Origin: Actinomadura sp. WMMA1423
GTDB lineage: Bacteria; Actinomycetota; Actinomycetes; Streptosporangiales; Streptosporangiaceae
Assembly (NCBI RefSeq): GCF_006547145.1
Contig: NZ_CP041244.1
Location: forward strand, 9,052,001 to 9,116,000
DNA: 64,000 nt
Reading direction: 5' to 3'
The notes under the pieces were generated by a model. That model had not been told where the DNA came from and ran no database searches. It saw nothing but the letters and a program-made list of their open reading frames with translations. Positions 1 to 10,466 of the stretch are shown here, piece by piece. The translations under genes and the position numbers were made by a program. How positions within the stretch are numbered: the first letter of the stretch is position 1; each line of letters starts with the position of its first letter.

Positions 1-116
1 CGCGCCTGGGCGATCCCGCGGACTTCGCGTCCCTGGCCGCCCACATCCTCGCCAACCCCATGCTCAACGGCGAGACGATCCGGCTCGACGGCGCCATCAG
101 GATGGCGCCGCGATGA
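1..116 (+). CDS. SDR-family dehydrogenase, C-terminal fragment at window edge
   Basis: Only the last 37 codons are present, in the frame that ends at TGA 114-116. The tail reads ..HILANPMLNGETIRLDGAIRMAPR, the usual C-terminus of classical short-chain dehydrogenases, where NGE..RLDG closes the last beta strand of the Rossmann fold. Tails of this kind are common in 3-hydroxyacyl-CoA dehydrogenase type II enzymes, which would suit the beta-oxidation genes downstream, but the catalytic part lies outside the window. Its stop overlaps a possible ATG of the next gene, so the two are probably one operon. Confidence 0.75.
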   Translation, partial: RLGDPADFASLAAHILANPMLNGETIRLDGAIRMAPR

Positions 117-160
117 CGTCGGCCGAGCCCTCGCTCCCTCCCTCTGAAAGGCAGCCCTCC

Positions 161-1471
161 ATGAGCGTCGACACCACGGTTCCCGCAGGCGGACCCCCGG
201 CGGGGGACGGCCCGGCAGGGCAGGAGCCGATGTTCGATTCCGTCCGCGACGTCTGGGACCCGGCCTTGCTCGACCCGGAGCCGGCGTACGACGGCATGTG
301 GGCGGAGCTCACGCCGCACCAGCGCGAGATCCGGGAACGGGCCCGCGAGGTGGCCGTCCGCGAGCTGCGCCCGATGGCCGCGCACTGGGACGAGACCGAG
401 GAGTTCCCGCGCAAGACGTTCGAGGCCGTCCTCGACGCGGGGCTCGTCGGCCTCACGATCCCGAAGCGGTACGGCGGCCAGGGCGAGACCCTGCTCGAAG
501 GGTGCATCGTGGTGGAGGAGCTGGCGCGCGCCTGCCTGAGCACCGCGATGTCCGTCCAGCCGTTCCTGAACGGGCCGTGGCGCGCGATCAACGTGCTCGG
601 CACCGAGGAGATGAAGGACCGGCTGCTCCCCGGGGTCGCCGCCGGCACGAACCACTTCGCGATCGCCATGAGCGAGCCGGCCGCCGGCAGCGCCGGCACC
701 GACCTGCGGGCCACGCTGACCCCGGACGGCGACGGGTTCCGGCTGACCGGCACCAAGTGCTGGATCACCGGCGGCCACGTCGCGGACACCATCATCGTGT
801 TCGCCCGCCTGGCCGGCACCTCCGGCCCCTACGGCATCGGCGCCGTGGTACTCACCGGGCGGCCCGAGGGGGTGGGCGAGTTCCACATCGACCCGAAGAT
901 GGGGATCCGGGGCGTCGCCGAGTGCCTGGTGCACTTCGACGACGTGCGCGTGGACCCGGAGGACGTCCTGGTCATGCCCGAGGAGCACTCCAAGAACGGC
1001 ACCGGCATCCTGGTCAACCAGTTCAACCCCGAGCGGTGCGGCAACGCCGCCATGTGCACGGGTCTCGGCCAGGCCGCCCTGGACGCGAGCGTCGGCCACC
1101 TCAACGCCCGCCGCCAGTTCGACCGCCCGCTCGCGGAGTTCCAGGGCCTCCAGTGGAAGATCGCCGACATGGCGCTGGACGTGCACGTGTCGCGCATGCT
1201 GCTGTGGCGGGCCGCCCGCAGCGGGGACGGGGGCTTCCCCGACCAGACGGCGACCCTCATGGCCAAGCTGCACAGCAGCGAGATGGTGCAGCGGGTCACC
1301 AACGCGGCCATCGGCGTCCACGGCGCGCGCGGCTACTCGCGCCGCTGGCCCGTGGAGCGCTACTTCCGCGACGGGCGCGGCCTCACCATGGGCGGCGGGA
1401 CGCCCGAGGTGATGCGCAACGTGCTCGGCGCCCAGGTGCTCGGCGTCAGCGGCAGCCAGCGGAGGAGGTGA
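161..1471 (+). CDS. acyl-CoA dehydrogenase (first of a pair)
   Basis: FAD-dependent acyl-CoA dehydrogenase, 436 aa from this start, which would desaturate an acyl-CoA thioester at C2-C3. The family order is visible: alpha-helical N-domain (LTPHQREIRERAREVAVREL), beta domain with AIAMSEPAAGS and GTKCWITGG, and C-terminal helices with RRQFDRPLAEFQGLQWKIAD and the GARGYSRRWPVERYFRDGRG segment. ATG 161 has GAAAGG nine bases upstream. ATG 113, which overlaps the previous stop as ATGA, would add 16 poor-quality residues. The usual catalytic Glu position is not obvious to me. The next gene is another acyl-CoA dehydrogenase one base downstream, so a heteromeric enzyme, as known for some steroid and CoA-ester FadE pairs, is plausible but inferred. 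Confidence 0.9.
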   Translation: MSVDTTVPAGGPPAGDGPAGQEPMFDSVRDVWDPALLDPEPAYDGMWAELTPHQREIRERAREVAVRELRPMAAHWDETEEFPRKTFEAVLDAGLVGLTIPKRYGGQGETLLEGCIVVEELARACLSTAMSVQPFLNGPWRAINVLGTEEMKDRLLPGVAAGTNHFAIAMSEPAAGSAGTDLRATLTPDGDGFRLTGTKCWITGGHVADTIIVFARLAGTSGPYGIGAVVLTGRPEGVGEFHIDPKMGIRGVAECLVHFDDVRVDPEDVLVMPEEHSKNGTGILVNQFNPERCGNAAMCTGLGQAALDASVGHLNARRQFDRPLAEFQGLQWKIADMALDVHVSRMLLWRAARSGDGGFPDQTATLMAKLHSSEMVQRVTNAAIGVHGARGYSRRWPVERYFRDGRGLTMGGGTPEVMRNVLGAQVLGVSGSQRRR

Positions 1472-1472
1472 C

Positions 1473-2642
1473 GTGGCTCTGCGACCCCAGCTGGACCGGA
1501 CGGTCTACGGCGACGAGCACCGGGACTTCGCCGACATGGTCGGAGCCTTCCTGCGCGAGAACGTGGCGCCGCGCGTCGCCGAGTTCGAGGCCGCGGGGAT
1601 GGTGCACCGGGACGTCTACCGGGCCGCCGGGAAGCTCGGCCTGGTCGGCCTCCAGATCCCGGAGGAGTACGGCGGCGGCGGGCAGGACGGCTTCCTCTTC
1701 AACTGCGTCGTGACCGAGCAGGTCGCCTACGAGCGGGTGACCCTCGGCTCCCTGCGCGTGCACACCGACGTCGTCACCCCGTACGTCCTGTCCCTCGCGA
1801 CCGACGAGCAGAAGCGCCGCTGGCTCCCGGGGATGGCGAGCGGCGAGCTGATGACGTCGATCGCCATGACGGAGCCGGGGACGGGCTCCGACCTGGCCGG
1901 CATGCGCGCCACGCTGCGCCGGGACGGGGCCGACTGGATCCTCAACGGGGCGAAGACCTTCATCACCGGCGGCGCGCAGTCGGACCTGGTCCTCGTGGTC
2001 GCCCGCTCCTCGTCGTCCGGTGGCGACCGCCGTGCCGGGCTGACCCTCGTCGTGGTCGAGGCGGGCATGCCGGGCTTCGCCCGCGGCGCCAGACTCGACA
2101 AGCTCGGCCTCAGGGCGCAGGACACGACCGAGCTCTTCTTCGACGACGTGCGCATCCCCGCGGCCAACGTGCTCGGCGAGGAGGGCCAGGCGTTCCGCTA
2201 CCTGTCCTCCCACCTGGCCCAGGAGCGGCTGTCCATCGCGGTGAACTCCCAGGCCCAGGCCGTCGCGGCGCTTGACCTGACCTGCGGCTACGTGCGCGAG
2301 CGGGAGGTGTTCGGGCAGCGGCTCGGCGGGTTCCAGAACACCCGGTTCGTCCTCGCCGAGCAGGCGACGCAGATCGCGGCCGGCCAGGCGCTGGTCGACC
2401 AGGCCATGGCCCGGCACGAGCGTCGCGAGCTCGCGCCCCCGGCGGCGGCCCAGGTCAAGCTGTTCTGCACCGAGCTGCACGGCCGGGTGGCCGATGCCTG
2501 CCTGCAACTGCACGGCGGTTACGGCTACGTCTGGGAGCAGCACATCTGCCGGATGTACGCCGACGCGCGGGTGGCCCGCATCTACGGCGGGACCAGCGAG
2601 GTCATGAAGAGCATCATCGCCCGGACGCTCCAGCTGACCTGA
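1473..2642 (+). CDS. acyl-CoA dehydrogenase (second of a pair)
   Basis: 389 aa, normal length for the family. Recognisable parts are LGLVGLQIPEEYGGGG, AMTEPGTGSDLAGMRATL (FAD/substrate loop), GAKTFITGGAQSDL, REVFGQRLGGFQNTRF and the C-terminal LHGGYGYVWE then RIYGGTSEVMKSIIAR, all hallmarks of short/medium-chain acyl-CoA dehydrogenases. The GTG start follows a strong GGAGGAGG that overlaps the end of the preceding gene, so the two are translationally coupled. It oxidises an acyl-CoA and passes electrons to ETF; the chain or ring specificity cannot be read from sequence. A strong hairpin terminator follows. Confidence 0.94.
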   Translation: MALRPQLDRTVYGDEHRDFADMVGAFLRENVAPRVAEFEAAGMVHRDVYRAAGKLGLVGLQIPEEYGGGGQDGFLFNCVVTEQVAYERVTLGSLRVHTDVVTPYVLSLATDEQKRRWLPGMASGELMTSIAMTEPGTGSDLAGMRATLRRDGADWILNGAKTFITGGAQSDLVLVVARSSSSGGDRRAGLTLVVVEAGMPGFARGARLDKLGLRAQDTTELFFDDVRIPAANVLGEEGQAFRYLSSHLAQERLSIAVNSQAQAVAALDLTCGYVREREVFGQRLGGFQNTRFVLAEQATQIAAGQALVDQAMARHERRELAPPAAAQVKLFCTELHGRVADACLQLHGGYGYVWEQHICRMYADARVARIYGGTSEVMKSIIARTLQLT

Positions 2643-2665
2643 CCAAGGCGAGAGCGCCCACGTGA

Positions 2666-2707
2666 AAGCCCCTGCCGCTCCGTTCCCGGAGGGTGGGGCA
2701 GGGGCTT
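2666..2707. terminator. bidirectional hairpin terminator
   Basis: The 11-base arms AAGCCCCTGCC and GGCAGGGGCTT are perfect inverted complements around a 20-base loop. The hairpin sits exactly between the converging dehydrogenase operon (+) and the IclR gene (-), so it can stop both. There is no U-tract, as is normal in high-GC actinomycetes. Confidence 0.8.
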
Positions 2708-2736
2708 CGCGCGTCACCCGTCCGCAGGGCGCGCGG

Positions 2737-3504
2737 TCAGGCCTCCCGGACGACGGCCGGGCGGCCGAGGCGGGTGCTCATGGCCTCCGCCTCCCGCAGC
2801 ACGCCGGCGACGACCCGGTCGCGGATCTCCTCGGCGCGCGCGGTCGGGATGGACACGCCAAGGGCGCCCACGACGTCTCCGGTGGCGTCGAAGACGGGTG
2901 CGGCGCACCCCCACAGGTCGGGCCAGCGCACGCCGGGGCCGGCCGCGTAGCCGCGCCGCCGGATCTCGGCCAGCATGGCCGCGACCTGCTCGGGGCCGCG
3001 GGGATCGCCGTTCTCGGCCTGCTCGGCGACGGCCCGCTCGACGGCCGGCTCGTCGAGCTGCGCCAGCACGGCCTGGCCGGTGGTGACCGCGAGGAGGCGG
3101 TACCGCTGACCGAGGCGCACGTGCGCCCGGACCGGCTTGATCGGCTCGGAGTGGGCCGCGTAGGTCACCGCGCTCTGCTCGTAGACGGCGTAGACCGACG
3201 TCTCGTCCAGCTCGGCGGTCAGCCGGTCGGTGTGCTCGCGGGAGATGGCCGAGAGGCCGACCGACGTGTTGACCGCGCAGCCGAGCCGCCAGACCAGCAT
3301 CGTCCCGCGCCAGGTCCGGTCGGACTGCTGCACGACGTAGCCCTCGTCCGCCATCAGGCGCAGGATCCGCAGCAGCGTCGGCGGCGCCAGCTCGGTGCGC
3401 TCGCTGAGCACCTTGAGAGTCTCCGGGCCGTGCTCGCAGACCACCTCGAGCACGCGCAGCGTCCGTGCGATCGAACCCTCGGCCACCGCTCGGCCTCCTG
3501 ACAT
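2737..3504 (-). CDS. IclR-family transcriptional regulator
   Basis: 255 aa, standard IclR size. The N-terminal winged helix-turn-helix covers about residues 8-65 (SIARTLRVLEVVCEHGPETL..., then APPTLLRILRLMADEGYV). The C-terminal effector-binding GAF-like domain contains GQRYRLLAVTTGQAVLAQLDE and the family signature ..GCAAPVFDATGDVVGALGVS at about residues 200-218. Members bind small carboxylates or aromatics and control adjacent catabolic operons. It lies directly downstream, on the same strand, of the dehydrogenase/synthetase operon and is the natural candidate to regulate this island. A possible promoter upstream is TTCGAC-N16-TAGGCT reading on the minus strand. Confidence 0.93.
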   Translation of the reverse strand: MSGGRAVAEGSIARTLRVLEVVCEHGPETLKVLSERTELAPPTLLRILRLMADEGYVVQQSDRTWRGTMLVWRLGCAVNTSVGLSAISREHTDRLTAELDETSVYAVYEQSAVTYAAHSEPIKPVRAHVRLGQRYRLLAVTTGQAVLAQLDEPAVERAVAEQAENGDPRGPEQVAAMLAEIRRRGYAAGPGVRWPDLWGCAAPVFDATGDVVGALGVSIPTARAEEIRDRVVAGVLREAEAMSTRLGRPAVVREA

Positions 3505-3564
3505 CCGCGGGACAGTTCCCCCGGAGCCTAGCGCAAATTTTACTCAGTCGAATTGAATTGCAGG

Positions 3565-4586
3565 TCAGGCGGGGAGTGCGGCCGCGATCTTCGCGCGGTG
3601 GTGGGCGGCCGTGCCCAGCAGGAGGGCGCCGACGGTGCAGCGTTTGAAGTAGTGGTGCAGGTCGTGCTCCCAGGTGAAGCCGATGCCGCCGTGCAGTTGC
3701 AGGGCGCCGCCGGCGACCTCCTCGGCCGCCTCCGTCGTCCAGGCCATCGCGGTCGCGGCGACGAGGGCGCGATCGCCCGCGCCGGACTCGATGGCATCGG
3801 CCAGTTCGAGCACCATCGAACGGATGGACTCGACCTGGATCAGCATGCCCGCGCACCGGTGCTTGACGGCCTGCCGGGCGGCGATCGGCATTCCGAACTG
3901 GACCCGCTGCCCGGCGTACTCGACGGTGGTCCCGAGCAGCCAGGTCGCCAGTCCCAGCAGCGTCGCGCCGTGCAGCGCCAGCGCCAGCAGCCGCGCCTCC
4001 CCGACGACGGCTGCCAGGGCGTCGCCGCCGGCCGGCAGCAGGGTGGCGGGGGAGCCGTCGCAGACCACCCGGACGAGCGGCTGGGTCGCGTCGAGGTTCT
4101 CCAGCGGCTCGACGGCGGTGTCGCTCGTCCGCACCAGCGCGAGCCGGCGACCGTCCGGCGCCTGCACGGGCGCCACGACGATGTCGGCGACGTCCCCGTC
4201 CGGGACGAAGGGGAGGGTGCCGTGGACCAGGCCGTCACGGAGGTCGAGCGCGGGCGCCGACCAGGTGCCGTCCTCGGCCAGCAGCCCGTACGTCGCCAGG
4301 CCGGCGGCCCCGCCGCCGGCGGGCCCGATGAGGGCGCCCGCGACCGAGGCGCTCAGGAACGGCAGGGGAGCGGCGGCCCGGCCCAGCGCCTCGGCGACCA
4401 GGCACGCGGTGACCACGTCGCCCGCCTCCGCCGGTTCGAGCAGCCCGTTGGCGACGAGCTCGCCCCAGAGCCCCGCGTCGAACTTCCGGGGCCCCGGCGC
4501 GTGCCGCATCCGCTCCAGGGGGTCGCGCTTGCGGAGCAGGGCGCTGACGCTGTCGGCGAAGTCCGTCTGCTCGGGGGATGCCAGCC

Positions 4587-4590
<4 letters not shown>
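3565..4590 (-). CDS. acyl-CoA dehydrogenase, small partner subunit type
   Basis: 341 aa, shorter than classical acyl-CoA dehydrogenases. The N-domain (MRLASPEQTDFADSVSALL) and C-terminal domain (GGALQLHGGIGFTWEHDLHHYFKR at about residues 305-328) are clear, while the central beta domain is degenerate and the usual TEP/GSD flavin-contact motifs are absent. This build is typical of the partner subunit in heteromeric FadE-type enzymes such as mycobacterial ChsE1/E2-like pairs, where FAD contacts are shared. The ATG overlaps the stop of the upstream dehydrogenase gene (ATGA), indicating tight stoichiometric coupling. A separate monofunctional enzyme is less likely. Confidence 0.88.
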
Positions 4591-5830
<1,240 letters not shown>

Positions 5831-5834
<4 letters not shown>

Positions 5835-7795
5835 CGCACGACCCTGGCGTCGAGGGCGACGATCCGGCCGTCGACCACCCCGAGCGGATTGCATTCGACG
5901 AGCGCGGCACCGGTGCGGTCGGCGAGGTCGGCGAGGGCGAACGCCGCCGCGGCGAGCCCCGCCGCCAGCCCGCCGTAGCGTCCTGGCACGCGGTCGAACA
6001 GCTCGGCCGCGAGCCGCCGGGCGAAGTGCTCGGCGCCGAGGGCCGCGGGCATGGCGACCGTCCGGTCCAGCAGCTCGACGTGGGCGCCGCCGAGGCCCGC
6101 CGAGACGACCAGCCCCCACTGGGCGTCGCGCCGGACGCCGGCGAACAGCTCCATCGACGCGCGGAGCTGGCGGGCCACGATGAGCGGGACGCCGCTCGCG
6201 AGGAGCTCGGCCGCCGCTTCGCGGGCGGTGGCCGCGGTGACGTCGAGCCGGACCCCGCCGGCGCGCGCCTTGTGGACGCCGGCCGCGACGTCGGACTTGA
6301 GGACGACCGGCCAGCCGAGTTCCTCGCCGCGGGCGAGCACCTCGGCGACCGTGGTCGCGGCGCCCCAGCCGGCCACGTCCACCCCGGCACCGGCGACGAG
6401 CCGGAGGCTCTCCGAAGCCGTCGGGCCGGAGCCGAGGGAGCCGGGCCCGGCCGCGGCCGGCCGGAGGACGGGGACGCCGCTCGACCTCGGCGGCGCGCAG
6501 GACGCGAGGACGCGGCACGCCGAGTCGAGATCGGGGAGGACGACCTCGCCGGCCTCGATGCGCGGCCGGACGGCGGCCGGCTCCCGGTCGAGGGTGGCGA
6601 CGACCGTGGGCGGTGCGGCGCCCGCGCGGGCGCCCGCGGCGGCGGCCTGGTCCTCGCGGCCGATCACGACGACGAGATCGACCTCGCCGCTCTCGCGGAG
6701 CGTCGCGCAGACCTTCTCGAGCGTCGCGTCGTCGCCGATCGTCTGCGCGGTCACGTCGACGGGGTTGCGCGGCGAGGCGATGCCCGGCAGGTGCGCCATC
6801 AGGCGCTCCCGCAGCCGGGCGCTGAGGGCGGGGACCTCCAGGCCGGCGCCGCTGAGCAGGTCGGCGGCGACGACGCCCGCCCCGCCGGAGCCCGTCACGA
6901 TGCCGGCGCGGCGTCCGGCCGCGCGGCCCATCAGGGACAGGCTCAGCCCGGCGAGCACCAGCTCCCGGTCGGAGCGGACGAGCGTGGCGCCGTACGCCTC
7001 GAACAGTTCGCGGGTCACCGCCGTGTCCGTGCTCACCGCAGCGGTGTGGGACGCGGCCGCGGTGGACCCGGCCTCGGAGAGGCCGCCGAGCAGGCACACG
7101 ACCGGCACGCCGCGGCCCGCCGCGTCCGCCAGCAGGGCCTGGAGCGTTCCAGCGTCGCGGACGCCCTCCAGGTAGAGCATCAGGACCCGGGGTTCGGCCG
7201 CGGCGAGCACGCCGCGGGCGAGGGTGCAGGCGTCCAGCTGGGTCTCGTTGCCGCTGCCGACGAAGCCGTCGAGGTGGAACCCGTACCGGGCGGCGGCCGT
7301 GACGACGCGGGCGCCGAAGGCGCCGCTCTGGGAGACGAGGAAGGCGCCGCTCCCGTGCCGGCGGTCGACGAGGCCGTCGAAGGCCTGGGCGAAGGTCAGC
7401 ACCGCGCGGTCGGGCGCGTGGTAGAGCCCGACGGTGTTCGGGCCCAGGACGATCGTGCCCCGGGCGGTCGTCAGCGGGCCGCCGCCGGTCTCCTCGAACC
7501 CGGAGGCGAACACGACGGCGAACCTCGCGCGCCCGTCGATCCGGTCGAGGACCTCCTGCGCGGCCGCGGCCGGCACGCAGAGCAGCGCGACGTCCACGTC
7601 GCGGTCGAGACCGTCCCGGGGGGCGGGCGTCAGCACCTCGCCGCCGAACCGAGCCTCGCGCAGGTGCCGCAGGGTGCGGGCGCCGAGGCCAGTGTCCTTC
7701 GACGTCCCGCCGATGACGGCGACGGTGGCGGGGGAGAGCAGGGGACGCAGGTCGGGAACCTGGAGGCCGGGCTTGTTCGTCACGTCCGCCCTCAC
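5831..7795 (-). CDS. ADP-forming acyl-CoA synthetase (CoA-binding + ATP-grasp)
   Basis: 654 aa with the one-chain layout of ADP-forming acetyl/acyl-CoA synthetases: CoA-binding Rossmann domain (VAVIGGTSKDTGLG), succinyl-CoA-ligase-like domains with the SHTAAVSTDTA motif matching the family SHTG..GSD region, then a C-terminal ATP-grasp domain (GWPVVLKSDVAAGVHKARAGGVRL, LSAGLGGAHVELL, LVECNPLGVVDGRIVALDARV). It would activate a carboxylic acid to its CoA thioester with ATP, feeding the two dehydrogenases downstream. GTG 7795 is preferred because it overlaps the upstream stop as GTGA. The substrate is unknown. Confidence 0.9.
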
Positions 7796-8598
7796 CGCAA
7801 CTCGGCCGGGACGCGGGTGTGCTTGGTGGTGCCCCACTCGGGGGCGCGCTTCTCCTTGAACGCCGCAATGCCGCGCAGGGTCTCGCCGCAGGTGCGGATC
7901 CAGGTCAGGACGCGGCGCTCGCGGTTGTACGCCGCGACCCGGTCGGTCGACTCCAGGAACTCGTACATGAGGCGCTTGGTCGCGGTCATCGACACCGGCG
8001 CGCAGCGCTCGGCCATGTCGGTCGCGAGGTCCACGGCGACCCCGAGGACCTCCCGCGGCGCGGCGATGTGGGTCGCCAGGCCGCGGCGCTCGAACTCGGC
8101 GCCGTCGATCGTCCGGCCGGTCAGCAGGAGGTCCATCGCGACGCCGAAGCCCGCCAGCCGGGGCAGGAGCCAGGTCGAGCCGCGGTCGGGCATGATGCCG
8201 ACCCGGTTGAACGAGAAGGCCAGCCGGGCGGAGTCGGCCACCACGCGGATGTCGGCCTGCATCGCCCAGGTGAGGCTCACGCCGATCGCGTCACCGTTGA
8301 TGGCCGCGATGATCGGTGTGCTCAGGTTCCACGGCGCCTTCTCCGGCTCGGTCAGGGTCTCGACGCCGTGGGTCCTCTCGTCGCGCCAGTTCATGTCGAG
8401 ATCCGCGCCGACCCCGAAATGCTCGCCGCGCCCGCTCACCACGACCACCGCCACCTCCGGGTCGGCGTCGAAGGCGACCAGCGCCTCCTGGAGCTGGAGG
8501 GCCATCAGCGGCGTGTAGGAGTTGCGGCGGTCCGGGCGGTCCAGGAAGACCAGGCCGACGCGGCCCTGCCGCTCGACGGTGACGTGGCGTTCGGTCAT
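7792..8598 (-). CDS. enoyl-CoA hydratase/isomerase family protein
   Basis: 268 aa crotonase-fold protein. The oxyanion-hole segments are visible: VSGRGEHFGVGADLD near residue 65 and IAAINGDAIGVSLTWAMQADIRV near residue 115, with FNRVGIMPDRGSTWLLPRLAG following. The final acidic catalytic residue may differ from classical hydratases (MPDRGSTW, where many have PD.G), so hydratase versus isomerase is open. ATG 8598 is chosen because GGAGAAC lies just upstream; ATG 8625 has no ribosome site. It is the first gene of a minus-strand operon with the synthetase and two dehydrogenases, facing a LysR gene. Confidence 0.9.
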   Translation of the reverse strand: MTERHVTVERQGRVGLVFLDRPDRRNSYTPLMALQLQEALVAFDADPEVAVVVVSGRGEHFGVGADLDMNWRDERTHGVETLTEPEKAPWNLSTPIIAAINGDAIGVSLTWAMQADIRVVADSARLAFSFNRVGIMPDRGSTWLLPRLAGFGVAMDLLLTGRTIDGAEFERRGLATHIAAPREVLGVAVDLATDMAERCAPVSMTATKRLMYEFLESTDRVAAYNRERRVLTWIRTCGETLRGIAAFKEKRAPEWGTTKHTRVPAELR

Positions 8599-8682
8599 GG
8601 GTTCTCCGGTGTTCTGCGAGGTCATGACACTGTAGGGGTGTCTCGGCTCCTACTGTCGCGCCCCGGAAGGCATATGCGCAAA

Positions 8683-8701
8683 GACCTGTTGTTCGCAGGT
8701 C
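8683..8701. promoter_or_regulatory. candidate LysR operator between divergent genes
   Basis: GACCTG-TTGTTCG-CAGGTC is a perfect 6-base inverted repeat with a 7-base spacer in the 142-base gap between the hydratase operon (-) and a LysR gene (+). Position and form suit a LysR recognition site controlling both directions. No experimental support. Confidence 0.5.
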
Positions 8702-8740
8702 CCATCGGTCGTTCCTATGGTCCGGCTAGGGTGGGCGGCC

Positions 8741-9625
8741 ATGGACCTCCGGACGCTGCGCTACTTCGTCGCGGTCGTGGACGAGGGCGGCATCACCCAG
8801 GCGGCGCGCGCCCTGTTCGTCAGCCAGCCGTCGCTCTCCCTGGCGATGCGCCGGCTCGAGGACGAGCTCGGCGTCCGGCTCCTCGACCGGTCCGGGCGGC
8901 GCGCCCGTCCCACGGCCGACGGCGCGCGGCTGCTCGGCCTGGCGCGCCAGGTGATCGCCGAGGCCGACGGCGCCAGGGAGCGCGTCCGGCAGGTAGCCGG
9001 TCTCGAGGTCGGCCGGCTGGTCGTCGCGACGTCCACCACGCTCGCGGTGCACCCGCTGACCCCGCTCGTCGCGGCGCTCCGCGGGCGGCATCCCGGACTC
9101 GAGATCCACGTCCGGGACGCGAGCACCGCCGCCGGGACCTTCGACCTGGTGCGTTCGGGCGAGGCCGAGCTGGGGGTGGCCGACGTCATGCCCCCAGACG
9201 CGGGATGGGGTGGATGCGGCCTCGGGGCCGAGGAGATCGTGCTGGTGGCGAGTCCGGGGTTCGCCGCGGGGCTGCCGGAGCCGGTCGCGCGCGCAAGGAT
9301 CGCGGACCTCGACCTCGGGGTGGTCCCGTCCGACCTCGACTCCGCGAGCGCCGCCGCGACGGCCGTGGCGTCGATGGGGGGCCGGGTACGGGCCCAGTGC
9401 GCCCACCGGGCGATGCTGTGGGAGCTGGTCAGGGGCGGCACGGTCGCGACGTTCGCCGGCAGGCGCACGGCGGAGGCCGTCATGCCCTGGGCGTCGCTCC
9501 GCTCGCTCGACCCGCCGCTCTGGCGGGACGCCCACCTGGTGTGGCGCGAGCAGGCGCTGTCACCCGCCGGCGCCGCCCTCGTGGAACTCGCTTGCGGCCG
9601 CGACGAACCCCCGGGCGACCGGTGA
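8741..9625 (+). CDS. LysR-family transcriptional regulator
   Basis: 294 aa. The N-terminal helix-turn-helix is typical: MDLRTLRYFVAVVDEGGITQ, then LFVSQPSLSLAMRRLEDELG and LLDRSGRRARPTADGA. The C-terminal periplasmic-binding-like effector domain starts near residue 90 (GRLVVATSTTLAVHPLTPLV). ATG 8741 begins exactly at the canonical LysR N-terminus. It is divergent from the hydratase/synthetase operon, the classic LysR arrangement, and the palindrome in the gap is its likely site. Its 3' end overlaps the next, oppositely oriented LysR gene by 66 bases. Confidence 0.93.
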   Translation: MDLRTLRYFVAVVDEGGITQAARALFVSQPSLSLAMRRLEDELGVRLLDRSGRRARPTADGARLLGLARQVIAEADGARERVRQVAGLEVGRLVVATSTTLAVHPLTPLVAALRGRHPGLEIHVRDASTAAGTFDLVRSGEAELGVADVMPPDAGWGGCGLGAEEIVLVASPGFAAGLPEPVARARIADLDLGVVPSDLDSASAAATAVASMGGRVRAQCAHRAMLWELVRGGTVATFAGRRTAEAVMPWASLRSLDPPLWRDAHLVWREQALSPAGAALVELACGRDEPPGDR

Positions 9626-10444
9626 GAGGCGGGCCGGGTCGAAGACCAGCCCGACCGACTGGGTGAACGGCGGGTCCAGCGGCCGCACGTGCGCGCCGGC
9701 GGCGGCCGCGTCCGCGGCGAGCCGCGGGCCGACGATCGTGGCGCCCACGCCCGCCAGCATCAGCGAGGTGCGGGCCTCGCGCTGGTCGGCGACCACGGCC
9801 GCCGACAGTGGGGTGCGGGCCGTGGCGCGCTCGAGGGAGGAGTTGCGGCCCGCCGCGACGAGCACCGTCGGCACGGCGGACAGCTCCCGCATCGTGACCG
9901 CGCCTTCCGGGACGCCTTCGGAGCTCGGGGGGAAGGCGACCTGCCACCCCCACGAGCCGATCGGCAACACCGTCAGCGCGCGATCCACCGGCGGGGACAC
10001 GGGCAGCCGGGTGCAGACGATCTCCGCGGTGCCCGCGGTCAGGACCTCGGCCACCGCGTCCTCGCGGTCGAGGTCGTGTACGCGGACCGCCCGTCCCGGC
10101 GCGGCGCCGAGCCACGCCGAGACGAGCGCCGAGAACGGTCCGCCGACCACGGGCGACAGGGCCGCGAGCTCCAGCCGGCCGCCCCGGCCGGCCGCGGCCA
10201 GGGTCTCCCCGGCCTGCCCGCAGTCGCGCAGGATCCGGCGCGCCGGCCCGACCAGCGCGTGGCCGGCCGGCGTCGGCGACATCCCGCGGCCGACGCGGTG
10301 GAACAGCTGGGCCGCGAGCTCCTGCTCCAGGGCGCGGATCGCGGCCGAGACCGTCGACTGCCGGACGCCGAGCCGCGCGGCGGCGGCCGTCGCGCTGCCG
10401 GTGTCGCGGACGCTCAGGAAGGCCCGCAGCTGGTGGAGTTCCAC
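9560..10444 (-). CDS. LysR-family transcriptional regulator
   Basis: 294 aa with the LysR helix-turn-helix at the N-terminus (MELHQLRAFLSVRDTGSATA, LGVRQSTVSAAIRALEQELA, LFHRVGRGMSPTPAGHAL) and an effector domain from about residue 88 (GRLELAALSPVVGGPFSALV). It shares its orientation with the enoyl-CoA hydratase gene 22 bases upstream, so it may be co-transcribed with it, while its tail overlaps the converging LysR gene. Two LysR genes tail-to-tail within one catabolic island suggests two separately sensed substrates or steps. Confidence 0.92.
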   Translation of the reverse strand: MELHQLRAFLSVRDTGSATAAAARLGVRQSTVSAAIRALEQELAAQLFHRVGRGMSPTPAGHALVGPARRILRDCGQAGETLAAAGRGGRLELAALSPVVGGPFSALVSAWLGAAPGRAVRVHDLDREDAVAEVLTAGTAEIVCTRLPVSPPVDRALTVLPIGSWGWQVAFPPSSEGVPEGAVTMRELSAVPTVLVAAGRNSSLERATARTPLSAAVVADQREARTSLMLAGVGATIVGPRLAADAAAAGAHVRPLDPPFTQSVGLVFDPARLSPVARGFVAAASEFHEGGAGG

Positions 10445-10466
10445 GGCGGCAGCCTAGTACCGGGGC

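Noticed and set aside
113..160. ATG 113 as start of the first acyl-CoA dehydrogenase
   Set aside because: It overlaps the previous stop, but ATG 161 has the clearer ribosome site and the added residues are not family-like.
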